The notes under the pieces are model-generated. The model was not told the origin of the DNA. It saw only the letters and a program-made list of their open reading frames with translations, and did not search any database. From NCBI GenBank assembly GCA_022813625.1, contig JAKLMB010000007.1:992001-1056000 (forward strand): a stretch of DNA of 64,000 nt, in the 5' to 3' direction. How positions within the stretch are numbered: position 1 is the stretch's first letter; every line of letters begins with the position of its first letter. Origin of the DNA: Aaosphaeria pasadenensis. Its lineage: Eukaryota; Ascomycota; Dothideomycetes; Pleosporales. This document shows, in pieces, positions 46,436-57,881 of this stretch. The position numbers and the translations under genes are program-made.

Positions 46436-48183
46436 AGCGGCGGGGAAGCACGATAAAGTGTTGAACGAAAAGATTGATCAACATGAGTACCGGTTTAGGG
46501 AGGAAGTGATATTATACCCGTGCAGATAGCGTTAGACGCTTTCCAGCAGTTCGTTCAGTAGTCTAGAAAAATAATTAGAGCAGTTTTTGGGAATTGATGT
46601 TTTTCTTCTCGTGTTTCTATCCAAGGTCCAGTCAACTTCGAAGGCTTTTTAAGACAGTGCTTCACCGATCTGTAAACAACTCCGTGTATCTGCCCTTTGC
46701 ACCCGCTAGAATTTTTTGATATATCGACCAATACAAGTACCTTTCTTATAACGTTAGTGTTACTGCAATCAGAAAAAAAAAGTAGTGTGGGCCAATATTG
46801 CTTGAAGCGTGGCATTGCTCAAACCTCTATTTTGCTTCGCCCAAAAAGAAAACGCGATTACCACGCAGCGTTTCGCGAATCATAAATGCAATGATAGCAT
46901 CGTAAGAACTTATAGGCAGCTATAATTACCTTTTCCTTGTTACCTTGAAGAGATTTCGATTATGATTGCAATCAGTCAGTGTTGCTCGGCAGAGAATAGC
47001 TTTGCTGAGCAAAAAAAAGAGTGCTTGCTTGATCGACAACAAACAAGACGCGGTACTCCACAGGCGCAATCAGATCAAGAAATTAATTCACTGGGCAAAA
47101 AAATTGGCAAATAAAAAAAGGTTGCAAAAAATTGCAAAAAAAAAAATGAGCTCGTAATTGGCCAAACCGAGTCTCGAATGTAGAGCTCCTAGCCCGGGAA
47201 AGCTAGGTAGTAGTTGTGGTCTGACCATCCTCACAACTTTACTCTACATTTCTTTGAAATTCTCGTAAATGGCCAAACCGAGAATCGAACGCACAGCTCC
47301 TAGCCCGGGAAAGCTAGGTAGTAGTTGTGGTCTGACCATCCACACAACTTTACCATACGTTTCTTTTTAATTGATGTTAGACTCCTAAGTTCTGAACCTT
47401 ATATAGACCGTTAGATAGTTTAATGATCAATTTTATATACACTCACTGTACCTAGATCATGTGCGTAGGTGAGGCTGCTAACTTCACTCGTGCAGCGATT
47501 GTAGGCTGATCGAGACCCAATGCAGATTTTGACAGAGCTCAGGCCTGAGGTCTGCTTACTCTATACAAATTATGCGAATCTCACTATTTCATCTTGTATA
47601 CGTAGCTATTTCTTATGATCCTTGTTCTTGAGGTCCTACAATTCGGTTCCAAATACTTGAATTGGCCGGCCCAGAAGACTCTTGAATCAGGACTCAACCA
47701 GACAGCCGATGCTGTTCATCACGCAGTTCTAGAAGAAGCAAATTCTATACTTCATAACCTGTTCCAATCGTAGCATCATACACGCAAGCATTTATCCTCA
47801 ATGGCAGATCTGACAGTGGCGTTTTGGTTAAGGACCATTTGTGATTGAGTGTGATCACTCTCATTATTTAGTTACATGGCACAGTGTCCTCAGAATTATA
47901 GACACTGAGCGGCGAAGCATACGGAGTAAATCGGAGTTACTGGGTAGGGAAATTAACATCCAAGTAAAGGTGGGCGGGTTTCGGTCAAAATCATGCCCTG
48001 CCTTTACTTCGCTACCTTCACCTGTCCCCCTCTACTGCTTAACTACCAACTGACCCTCCCCCCTCCAAAACCTTCCTCCCTTCCTCCCAATTTCTTCATC
48101 ACCTAGAAATCTCTCCTAAGGGATTCATGTTTGATCCCACTTGTTCCATTCCTTTTTCCTACTACAGATCACTTTGAGAAAAA
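46436..48183. other. Non-coding block with A-rich tracts and a tandem repeat
   Basis: 1.75 kb without a credible gene. It contains homopolymer A runs near 46776, 47010 and 47085-47150, two 111-bp repeats (47152-47373), and about 800 bp of unassigned sequence before the next start. Confidence 0.5.
47152..47373. repeat. Two-copy 111-bp tandem repeat
   Basis: Copies start at about 47152 and 47263. A central stretch of about 47 bases (near 47191-47237 and 47302-47348), which includes the palindrome CCTAGC...GCTAGG, is identical in both. The flanks differ at about 15 positions. On the minus strand each copy has a B-box-like TTCGA element and is followed by a T run, as in Pol III genes. On the plus strand the 3' half (TAGTAGTTG...GACCATCC) resembles the internal control region of fungal 5S rRNA as I remember it. 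Neither strand folds into a normal tRNA. A decayed Pol III gene or small retroelement is possible. Confidence 0.6.
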
Positions 48184-49204
48184 ATGTCCGATCGCGAGGC
48201 CGCCGCTGAGGATTCCTTCGACTCTCTTACTGCAGCCGAGAAGGTGGATGTAGTCCGTCGTGTTGACGGTGCCCTCTGGGGCCTCCGTGAAGACGATGTA
48301 GCTATTCGCAAGGCCATGATTTGCATGATAGAGATGGACGACAAGACGCTAAAGAGCACTCGGGAGCGGCTCCTTGGAAAGAAGCAATTGGCGGGCGTAA
48401 CTAGATCCATAGAGATCTCAACCGTTTTTGAAGTGCAACCCCCCAACAATTCCAACCCAGGTATGTATTATACATCGAGGCTGAACCGTCTTTCAATCAG
48501 TAGCCGTCACTAACTCCGATTTAGGGCTTTCAGAGACAACAGCACCGGCAGAGTCGACTTCAAATCTGCTGCCGTATTCCGATGAGGCTGCTATAAGCAG
48601 CGGTACAGCACCGGACAATCCTTCTCGATCTCGCCCAAGAGCTGAGCATATCAATACTCTCGGATCTCGTATGAATCTAGGCGACCAACCTGCACCATCC
48701 AACCTCAACAAGCGTAAAGCTGCAGAAGTTCCTGAAATAGAGCGACAACCAAAACAAAGGCGCAAAAACAAGCAACATCGGATCTCAAAGAAGGAGGATG
48801 GCTCGCAGGTCGCCGCCAGGCCCAAGGTTTATGAGTGGGTGAAGCCACTCAAGGAGCCCAAGGTCGGGTCTTGGAAGTGCCGCGTATGCTACAACTGGAA
48901 CTCTAAGTTCCATCAGCGGTGCAAAGGTTACGATAACTCGGACCCGGACGATCATACCAGATGCCGTGGCCGAAAACACTCTCACACCTTGTGTGTACAA
49001 GAGGCCGATGGCAAGGCCGCAAGAGAAAAGGAACCATATGCCGGTGAGTGGCTATGCCGCTTCTGCGGCTATTGGAACCTGCGGTCGGCCCAAGACTGCG
49101 AGAACAAGGGGGAGGGCCTCGATTTTGGGATGTGTGCGATCGACGTTGAAGAGGCTTGCGAGTATCGACAGGAGGAAGACGCTACCCACCAGCGTCGTCC
49201 TTGA
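48184..49204 (+). CDS. Protein with two RanBP2-like zinc fingers
   Basis: Model join(48184..48460,48525..49204), 318 aa. The N-terminal third is helical and charged (LTAAEKVDVVRRVDGALWGLREDDVAIRK). A disordered basic middle follows, with a bipartite-like cluster (KQRRKNKQHR). The C-terminus has two similar Cys modules: GSWKCRVCYNWNSKFHQRC and GEWLCRFCGYWNLRSAQDC. Each has W-x-C-x2-C and a distal Cys pair, the pattern of RanBP2-type zinc fingers, which bind RNA or ubiquitin. The paired W-N aromatic motifs after the second Cys are similar in both, suggesting duplication. No named family is recognised. Confidence 0.75.
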
Positions 49205-49820
49205 TCTTTCGCTTTCGATGAGGTGCTTAATATTGGCAAAGTGAGTCTCTTAGAAAAGAGTCTTTAAGTACGCACTTCTAGAAGCATCTCCCCCGGATCG
49301 CCACCGGTTTCTAATTAGGAACCAAAGCTTTTGAACAGCTACCATGACTGTAGATAATATATGTACCAATCCAATAAGAAACACCATGAAACTTCTCTTC
49401 TTGACCGATCTCTGCTTATCAACTATGTGTTTTTAGTTGATAATTGAAGATGTGATATAAGGTAAGATCCTGTTACCCTTCGAACGACTCCTTAAGACAC
49501 CTGAGAATGGTGAATTGGCTGTGGTTGCAGACTTCTCTACCTATATGAAGACCTTACCTTCTTATCTGCGCAGTACACACGGTAGGTATACTGACTCTTT
49601 CGCGAGGAAAGATGTTCACCCTCGCATCGCTTACAGTGGTCGAATAGCACGAGTCGCATGTCCGAGGTAGCTCCGCACCACCCCCTCGATCTGCACGTAA
49701 TACCATGGCGAACTGGCATCTGATTATATTGAGTAAAACTCAAAAGGCAGGTCATTTCCGATTACTTGAAGGAACTATCATATATAGGTTTCATGTAGTC
49801 TATCATTTTTAATTACGAAG
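49205..49820. other. Intergenic
   Basis: 616 bp between plus-strand genes. Nothing is recognised besides the promoter space of the enoyl-CoA hydratase gene. Confidence 0.4.
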
Positions 49821-50714
49821 ATGGCCCCAGAGCTACAAAACGTGCTGGTCGAGCGCTTGTCTGAAGGCACAGTATTGCTGAGTTACAATTCTCCGAAGAG
49901 ATCCAACGCTTTTACTCCGCAGCAGTATCTTGATCTTAGAGATGCTCTGGCTTGGGCTAGAGATGAGCCTGCCGTGAGAGTGATCGTAGTGTAAGTCCAT
50001 AGGCCTCAAACGTTTAGAGGGGAAAACGAACTCTGATATAACATGAACAGGGCCGGAAAAGGCAAACACTATTGTGCAGGTAATCAAGACCTAGCAGTAG
50101 CTCTGAACCGTATAGCTAATTGCAACCAAGGGCGAGCAATGGGCGGGAGCGACACCATCGATGCTGAAGTAGCCGCAGGGAGTGCATTATCCGCAGTCCT
50201 CACCAACTACCCAAAGGTGCTCATTGCCGCTGTACACGGTGCCAGTATCGGCTGGGGTTGCACGCAGCTCAGCAACTTTGACCTCATCTATGCCCACCAA
50301 TCTGCCTTCTTTCAGACGCCATTCCTGCCGCTTGGCATCGTCCCAGAGGGTAGTTCCTCATACAACTTCCCCAAGGTGATGGGGAAGCCCCGAGCGAACG
50401 CTTTACTGTTGGCTGGAGATAAACTGTCAGCACAGGAAGCCTACATCGGGGGATTGATCACGGCAGTCATCGATGCTCCTTCGCCTGAAGAGTTCCAGAC
50501 GAAGGTCTTGGAGAAGGCGAAAACAATTGGGACTTATAGCCCCGAGGCTTTACGTATGACAAAAGCATTAACGCAGGATGCATTGGATGATCTAGAATCA
50601 AGGAGAAAGGCCGGCGAAAGGGAGAGAAGAGATATTCTAATTCGGTTCTCTAGGGAGGAAACGAAGGCGAGTATGGCGACCTTTGGAAAGAAAGATACCA
50701 GATCAAAGATATAG
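49821..50714 (+). CDS. Enoyl-CoA hydratase/isomerase family protein
   Basis: Model join(49821..49990,50051..50714), 277 aa, with a 60-bp intron. Crotonase fold: YNSPKRSNAFTPQQY, the oxyanion loop GKGKHYCAGNQDL, the second oxyanion element VHGASIGWGCTQLSNFDLIYA, then FFQTPFLPLGIVPEGSSSYNFPKVMG. Pro-Glu-Gly in PEGSS places a Glu where the delta3-delta2-enoyl-CoA isomerases and hydratases have a catalytic acid. The C-terminus is -SKI, a weak type 1 peroxisomal signal, so a peroxisomal acyl-CoA enzyme is plausible. It is the first of four co-oriented genes; the exact reaction is not determined. Confidence 0.88.
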
Positions 50715-51039
50715 GACGGAACCATACACATGTTAGAGGGATCATAAGAGACGTGGTTCTCAGGAAGGGCCTAAAACAGCATTGTTAGTTGAGGAATTGG
50801 ACATCGAAGTCTGAAGTTTGGAGTCTGACGTCTTGAAGTCCGGAGTGACCGTGCAGCGGGACCATCCTGCTTGTTCCGACACTAACCTTAAGCTTATCGA
50901 TAACTCTAACACTGCAACAGCCGACAGCCGGGGCGGCGGTTCATGCACTCCACCAGTTCTCTCCCCACGTATCACTTTCCTTAGCATACATACCTAGGTA
51001 CCTTCGCAAATTCATCCTTCCTTCTCTTCGACTTCCACA
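50715..51039. other. Intergenic
   Basis: 325 bp between the hydratase-like gene and the QPRT gene, with the QPRT promoter. No element is identified. Confidence 0.4.
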
Positions 51040-52141
51040 ATGGCCGAAGGAGCACCTGCATTTGGATCTGTGGCACATTTGCTGCCGCAGACCTATAAGC
51101 GCTTAGTGTCGGAATGGCTGGAAGAGGACACTCCCAGCTTTGACTATGGCGGCTTTGTGGTGGGGGAAGAGGTCTCAGAGGCCAAGCTCCTTGGAAAGAG
51201 CGAGGTACAATCCGTCCAAATCTGATTAAAGTGCCATATTAACAAATTGAAAGGGAATCGTCGCTGGAGTTCCATTTTTCGATGAAGTTTTCAAGCAATT
51301 GGACTGCACGTGAGTCATCTATCGAATTCATGCAAAGTCTACAGAACCTTTTCTGAATACAACGACAGTGTTGAATGGCACGTGAAGGAGGGAGATGCAT
51401 TCTCCCCCATTAAGCACTGTGCCACCGTTCGAGGCCCTGTTCGAAAATTGCTTCTCGGTGAGAGAGTCGCTCTCAACACTCTGGCAAGATGCTCAGGAAT
51501 TGCTACAAAGTACCATTTCACCGCCTCTGAAACACATCACGGATACTAACCTTGGCGTAAGATCAGCACGTCTATTGACGCTGTTGCGAAAAGCTGGCTA
51601 CCCTAACATTCTTGCCGGAACTCGCAAAACAACACCTGGCTTCCGTGTCGTTGAGAAATATGGCATGTTAGTTGGAGGTGTCGATGCGCACCGCGTTGAC
51701 TTGTCTGCGATGACGATGCTCAAGGACAATCACATCGTTGCAGCTGGGAGCATCACGAACGCTGTGCGCGCAGCCAAATCTGCTGGAGGCTTTGCCATCA
51801 AGGTGGAAGTCGAATGCCAAAGTTTTGAAGAAGCCGACGAAGCCATTGCAGCTGGTGCCGACATTGTCATGTTGGATAACTTCACGCCTGACGGTGTCAA
51901 GGTAGCCGCAGCACAGTTGAAGGATAAGTGGGGAAGGGGCACTGGCGACAGGAAAGCATTCTTGGTAGAGGTCAGCGGAGGGTTGACGGAAGAAAATGTT
52001 GAAGGTTATGTTTGCGGAGACATCGATATCGTGAGCACGAGCAGCATCCACCAAGGCGTCAAGCACGTGGATTTCTCATTAAAGATTGTCCCCAAGGGTA
52101 GTGGAACTGCAAAGGGAAGTGGTGAAAGTTTGGCTGTGTGA
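51040..52141 (+). CDS. BNA6: Quinolinate phosphoribosyltransferase (nicotinate-nucleotide pyrophosphorylase)
   Basis: Model join(51040..51204,51254..51309,51369..51509,51562..52141), 313 aa. It makes nicotinate mononucleotide from quinolinate and PRPP in de novo NAD synthesis. Motifs: GIVAGVPFFDEVF, VEWHVKEGDAF, LLGERVALNTLARCSGIATKSARL, the substrate loop ILAGTRKTTPGFR, HRVDLSAMTMLKDNH, KVEVECQSFEEADEAIAAGADIVMLDN split over two blades, and LVEVSGGLTEENV. The type II PRTase barrel is complete. Introns are 49, 59 and 52 bp; the last has a TACTAAC branch site. A low-complexity Gly/Ser tail follows. The gene sits directly before a Zn2Cys6 factor and a Tna1-type transporter. Confidence 0.95.
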
Positions 52142-52558
52142 GATGCGGAACTATCTCTCGTAATCCGGAACGAGTCCACAGCTTCTGTATAAATTTACCA
52201 TAAATATAACATAAATCAATCAAAATTTGTTTGAAGTCAGATCGATTGTCGCATTGAACGAAGGCCGATTCACCGATACGTCCCGCTGGTTCCCGATGAG
52301 CCTGATTGGCTTAGCGCACGATGGGCTCAAAGCTCGGCTTGGAACCGAGCACAGCATCCTTCAGCTCAAAGAGCATCATCAGCCATTTTCTCTTGTCCAA
52401 GTTCCGTTCACTCATTACTTACTCGCTATGACTCAGTACAAGGCGTTGAGATATTCTTCATGAAGCGGGCGCGCATTGGGGAAACGCTAAACTAGTCCTT
52501 ATCTTGGTCAGTCTTTTTATACTCCAGTGACGGAACCGTGGCAACACGATCAAACACA
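52142..52558. other. Intergenic
   Basis: 417 bp between QPRT and the transcription-factor gene; promoter space. Nothing specific is seen. Confidence 0.4.
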
Positions 52559-54545
52559 ATGGACTCAGCAACACCCACGACAATAACACCGGGTCCCAGG
52601 CGCTTAGACCGTGTCGCATTAGCTTGCATTCAGTGCCGAGGCCGTCATGTCAAATGCGATGCTACACAGCCAATCTGCAATCGATGTCGAAGAGATGGAA
52701 AGGAATGTAATTATCAAAAGTCGCGAAGAGGAGGATTGGACAAAGCCGCACTCGCTGCGCGACGACTCAAGCTAAAGCAGCAGCAAGAGCGCGAAAAATG
52801 CCTGCAATCTGATGAGACGCCTGCAACATCCTCAAATGGATCCTCGGGATCTACGACGAGTGAGCAACATGACCAACTCACAGTACCAAATTTGCAAAAC
52901 TTGAACATCACGAATCCCATTCTAGATACTGCAGGTGCTATGTCATTTGCGATCAGTACGGACCGGTTGGTGGATCTCTACTATGAGAACTTCTTCCCAG
53001 CACATCCATATACCATGCCACAACAATTCGTTGCACTTAGAGGAACCCATGGCATGGAGCTGCTCTTACTAGCCATGCATTTCGTCGGATCAGTATACGC
53101 TCCTTGGACACCCACAGAACCATACTACGAGGCTGCTTATCAGGCTCTTTGCCAGCCAAACATTCCAAGGACCGGATTCACGATACAAGCGCTGTTGATG
53201 TTCGCAACAGCCCAACACCACATGGACCGCCGGCCAGAGTCTCGAAAGATGCTTGACCGCGCGATCGAACTGGCCGTGGAATTGCGCATCAACCACAAGG
53301 ATTTCGCCCAGCTCCACGGCGAGGGAAATCCGGTATTGGAAGAATCCTTCCGGAGAACGTATTATTTCTTGTTGATCACCGATCAGCATTTCGCGGTTGT
53401 TGTGAATACCCCTATTTATGGTATGAGAGATGTTGTCAATTTTCTTGATTTGCCATGTGATGATGACCTTTACGTAACGGGGGTATGTTCCAACGTCTTG
53501 AAAATGATGTATGCACTTCTGATAGACAATAGCAAATACCCACTCCAACCCCGCTATCCGAGTACGAGGTCAGAGAATTTGCGGAGGAAGAAATTGTCTT
53601 CTCTTCTCTTGCGTATATGTATGACATTGGAAGGGTAGTTGCTCATATCAGTAAGATTCTTCATGCGATGTCCCTTGACTCTTGAGTTAACATAAGCAGT
53701 GCGGGTTTTCACGGAGACAGGGCAGTTTTCGGAAGCTTTGATTGCGTCTGCCGACACAAAGGTGGCCATTTGGCGGTCGTTACTGCCGGCGTGCAAAAGA
53801 GACGCTGTAAAACCAGATGGTTCCGTGGATGAGGTGATGTTTATGGCCCATATGAGCTGTATCGTGTAAGCACCTACTCGCGTCAACATCACAAGAATGA
53901 TCAATAACACCTTTAGACTCCAAACAAGCCTCCACAGGCCTTTGTCATCGTTAGCGTATAGTCTTGAGGAGCTGTCAACAGAGAGCTTCGCGTCACCAGT
54001 TCCATTCCTCGAATCTCCGAATAATGGGCGAGGTGCACATACAGCCCGAGCGCTCAAAGCCGCGGAGATGCAGACAAGACTTCTTGCCATCCCGTGTGCA
54101 GCTGAACGTCACAATCTCTTCACACTTTGTATCACGGCAACACTCGCAACAGCCCAGATATCAGCCTGCAACATTCTGTTAGAAGATCGCGCACAGTCGA
54201 TTGCACGCGACAGGATCCGACTCAGCATTGGCTATCTAAGTCAGGTAAGCAAGCCCGCCCAATTAAGCAGTGCATGGAGACTGATTAGCATTCCAGATGG
54301 GAACATTCTGGCCTTTGGCAAAGAAAATGGCCAAGGAAGTGCGTTATGTTGCTCGCGCGACGCTCGCCGGAAACCCGCATGTAACTCTACCACCTGAGCC
54401 GGATGCGAATGATGAGATCGATATACCCCGCGACGAATTGATATGGCCCATTAATCCGTCCGCACAGATCGACATTTACACGGGTCTCACAATGCCGGAA
54501 TGGAGTCCTGGTCTCACTCAAATGCAACCTCGGAATGTTCCCTGA
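52559..54545 (+). CDS. Zn2Cys6 transcription factor
   Basis: Model join(52559..53482,53533..53650,53700..53865,53917..54244,54297..54545), 594 aa. The binuclear cluster is exact: Cys 23, 26, 33, 40, 43 and 50 (C-x2-C-x6-C-x6-C-x2-C-x6-C). A basic coiled linker (AARRLKLKQQQEREK) follows for dimerisation. The middle homology region begins with LVDLYYENFFPAHPYTMP and includes FTIQALLMFATAQHHMDRRPESRKMLDRAIELAVELRINH. The four introns are 49-52 bp, and the first must end at the second AG (53532) to keep the frame. It lies between the QPRT and transporter genes in the same direction, as cluster regulators often do. Confidence 0.9.
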
Positions 54546-55636
54546 ACACAATGAACACGAATTCTGATGAAAGCAATCTCTTTCTTGAAGACAGAGTGCA
54601 CATGATCGGAGAGCCAAGAAGCGTACAATTTGGCACAAGATGCGAGATGGGGTGTAGTACATTTACAAATGAGTCGTACACAACTACCCCACTACTGCTT
54701 GTGCATGGGTAGCTGCGACACGCACAAGCATGATGATAGCCATCCGGATAGCTTTCCCAGATGTCTGGGACAAGCCGAATTATTGCGGAACACACAGGAC
54801 TCAGGAGCAGCAAGAATGTTCAACTGAATTTGACTAGCCTGGATGTTTTTCCTGGCAATAATAACCACCAGTTTCGCTTATAAAGCAGGCCGGCCATCTA
54901 ACGCCGAGTCGTGCTCAAACGCCGACGAACAGGAGGATGAAGTGTCTCTTGATACGAGATATTCAAATTCGAATTATGTATTCATCATAGTCAGAGAGAT
55001 GTTCCGGCTGACATAAGTTGACTTCTTTACGAGTTATTGTATAAGTAGCAAAGACATGCCACACGCGAGCGCATGAGGATGGTGCGATGTCGTCTGGGTT
55101 ATCTATGGAATCTAACACGCCAGCCTTATCTGGCTAGCGTCATTATTGCATCACCCAATTGCCCCGCGTCTGGATCTTCTCAAGTGGGTCTATCATTTTT
55201 TCAAGTCCTCGGGAAAGGGAATGAGACCATTTTTTTCCGACTTGACTGACTGACTGTCCGGATGACTACTTACCTCCTTGGGACAATATAAGACCGATGT
55301 CGCCCCTTCGTATATGAGACTCTTCTCCCTTCTTCATCACCATTACAGTTCAGCCTTGAACCACAGAAACAACATTCACACCTAAACACACAGAATATGT
55401 CCTTCCTACGAACACCTACTTCTCGTCAATTCCTCTGACTTTGTGACGCAAACACCGTCAGCGTTCTGCGCGTATAATCTGATCTAAGTCAATATCAAGT
55501 TGTCAACTAAATATAGCATCTCCCTTCAAGAGCGAACCAGTGGAGCACCCCTTACGGTTGATCTGATTGACTGTCATTTACAAAGCAACATACAGCACTG
55601 AACCTCTCTATCACGAGAACAAGCCTCGACAAAGTC
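54546..55636. promoter_or_regulatory. Long promoter region of the second MFS gene
   Basis: 1.09 kb upstream of the transporter. It contains two GATA sites on the minus strand (AGATAA at 55099-55104 and 55126-55131) and a TATA-like ATATAAGA near 55287. GATA pairs are typical targets of nitrogen regulators such as AreA. Confidence 0.45.
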
Positions 55637-57318
55637 ATGGGTGGCTTCAACAAAGCCATGGGCGAGGAGCCAATCGCCACGCCTGGGACCACCGACTTTG
55701 AGGACACTGATGTCGAAGGCCTGATTCAAGAGATAGACCCCATTGAGGAGGCGAAGTTGGTACGGAAGTTGGATCTGTTCCTGATCCCTGTGGTCATGCT
55801 GTTGTATCTGCTCAGTTTCCTCGATCGGTAAGTCGGCGCTTCAGTATTCCTCGCGTGCAACATAGGACATGAATGACATCGAGAAGAACTTTGACTTCTT
55901 GACTACATCAAACACTAGTGGCACTGTGCAAGTCCTAGGGCTAACAAAATCCCTAGTGTCAACATTGGCAATGCTCGACTGTATGATCTCGAATCAGATC
56001 TCAATCTCAGCCCAAATCAATTCCAGACTGCTGTTTCGATTCTCTTCGTGACGTACATCTTATCAGAGGTCCCGTCCAACCTGGTACTCAAGAAACTGCG
56101 TCCCTCCCGCTGGATCGCCTTCATCACTGTATCATGGGGCGCGGTCGCCACGCTCACTGGCGTTGTCCAGAACTACGCCGGACTCCTTGTCTGCCGTCTC
56201 TTTCTCGGTGCTGTAGAAGGAGGTCTCTTTCCCGGGATGGCCATCTATCTCACCTTCTTCTACACCAAGCGTGAGCTTGCCCTCCGGATCGGCTACCTCT
56301 TCGTCTCCGCCGCACTCGCCGGTGCTTGTGGTGGCCTCCTGGCCTTCGCAATCGGTCACATGCACGGCGCCGCTGGACAGTCAGGCTGGCGCTGGATCAT
56401 GATCATTGAAGGAGCTCCCACCTTTGTCCTCGGCATCGCTACCTGGTGGATTCTGCCCGACAACCCACAGACCGCGTATTTCCTCGACGATCGACAGCGC
56501 GCACTGGCTGTCCGCCGTCTGACGCTGCAAACAGGATACACCAAGAGCGCCGTCGAGTTTCACTGGGAGGACGTCAGGAAGGCAGTAAAGGACTGGAAGG
56601 TATGGGCGTTCTGTCTTGCGCTCTTCGGCAGTGATTGTATGCTTTACGGATACTCGACTTTCCTCCCGACCATCATTCGCGGTATCAACCCCGGGGCTTC
56701 AACTGCCATGGTACAAGTCCTGACCATCCCCTGCTACGCTCTGGGCGCCATCACCTACCTCATCGTTGCGAGGGTCTCCGACCACCAACAGAAGAGAGGC
56801 CTATGGACGGTAATGCTGGGTCTCGTGAGTATCGTCGGCTACGCGCTTCTGATCAGCGACACCAATTCGTCGGTCCATTATGCGGGGTGCTTCCTCGTAG
56901 CGATGGGATTGTACGTCTTTGTCGGTTTGCCGCTCGCTTGGCTGCCGACGAATTGCCCAAGATACGGCAAGCGGACGACAGCTACGGGGCTGCAGTTGTC
57001 GATGGGAAATTGTGCGGGTATCATGTCTAGTTTCGTAAGTCTCCGACTTCGTGCCACGTCGTCTTTTGCGGATGCAATGTACTAACAGATGAATAGCTCT
57101 ATCCAAAGGGCGAGTCTCCGAGATTCATTCGCGGTCATGCGGTCACTATGGCTATGGTCGCGTTTGCAATTATCATCTACACCGTCATGTGGTGGTACTT
57201 CTCAATGGTCAATGCGAGGAGGGAGGCTGGGAAGGAGGATCATTTGATCGAGGGTATGGATGAGCATGAGATCGCCGAGATGGGTGATGAAAGTCCCAAA
57301 TTCAGATATGCCGTCTAA
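55637..57318 (+). CDS. MFS transporter, anion:cation symporter (Dal5/Tna1-like) family
   Basis: Model join(55637..55827,55957..57034,57097..57318), 496 aa. EEAKLVRKLDLFLIPVVMLLY and LSFLDRVNIGNARLYDLE are the family signature. FVTYILSEVPSNLVLKKLRPSRW, VCRLFLGAVEGGLFPGMAIYL and GWRWIMIIEGAPTF follow. About 12 helices are expected, with an acidic cytoplasmic C-terminus. Members include yeast Tna1 (nicotinate), Dal5 (allantoate) and Fen2 (pantothenate); this sequence resembles the Tna1-like group in general pattern, but the substrate is inferred only from the neighbouring NAD-synthesis gene. Introns are 129 and 62 bp. It shares the family, but not close identity, with the transporter at 33.5 kb. 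Confidence 0.92.
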
Positions 57319-57881
57319 AGGGAAGGAAGGGATGAGGAATGAGGGGGCATGCACCTAGCTTGGAGAGGGGCTAGGTCGTGGTTCGAAGGAGTTGAAGGAG
57401 TTGAAGGAGAGGCAAGTCAGAAGCGGGTCAGACGTAGGAGGTGTAGGGGTTGACTGTGATTTGGTATAGACCAAGATGTTAGTTATTAGCTGTGGGTAAC
57501 GGTGGGAAGTGGTATGTGTTGGAATCATTAAATTGCTTGTCTTGATAGATAGATAGTCTGTGAGTACGCTTGTACTGGGTATATAAATCTTCGCTCTTTT
57601 ATACTCCATCATTCAGTCAATTGTGAGTTCGCCGAACAAAAGTTCGCGCCCGCGAGATGGCTTTTTTGCCCCCTTTCCGACTGTCCGGAGAACTATACGG
57701 GACATTACCCAACATAACCTTTGCAACGTCCGGGGCAATTGTCGTAACTTGAACTAGACTCTTGACTTTCCCTCTCGTCTTGACGGTGCGCTGTGCAGGT
57801 TGTCTTAGGCCGTCCAGGACTTGGATAACCCCAGGTGTCCGAAATCGTGTTTGGACCAATCTTTCATATATCGAAACTTCC
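57319..57881. other. Convergent 3' intergenic
   Basis: 563 bp between convergent genes. A short GTTGAAGGA repeat is seen near 57390; no gene is supported. Confidence 0.4.

Noticed and set aside
55828..55956. Extra coding exon within intron 1 of the second MFS gene
   Set aside because: Direct joining of 55827 to 55957 restores the conserved DRVNIGNA motif; an added exon would break it.
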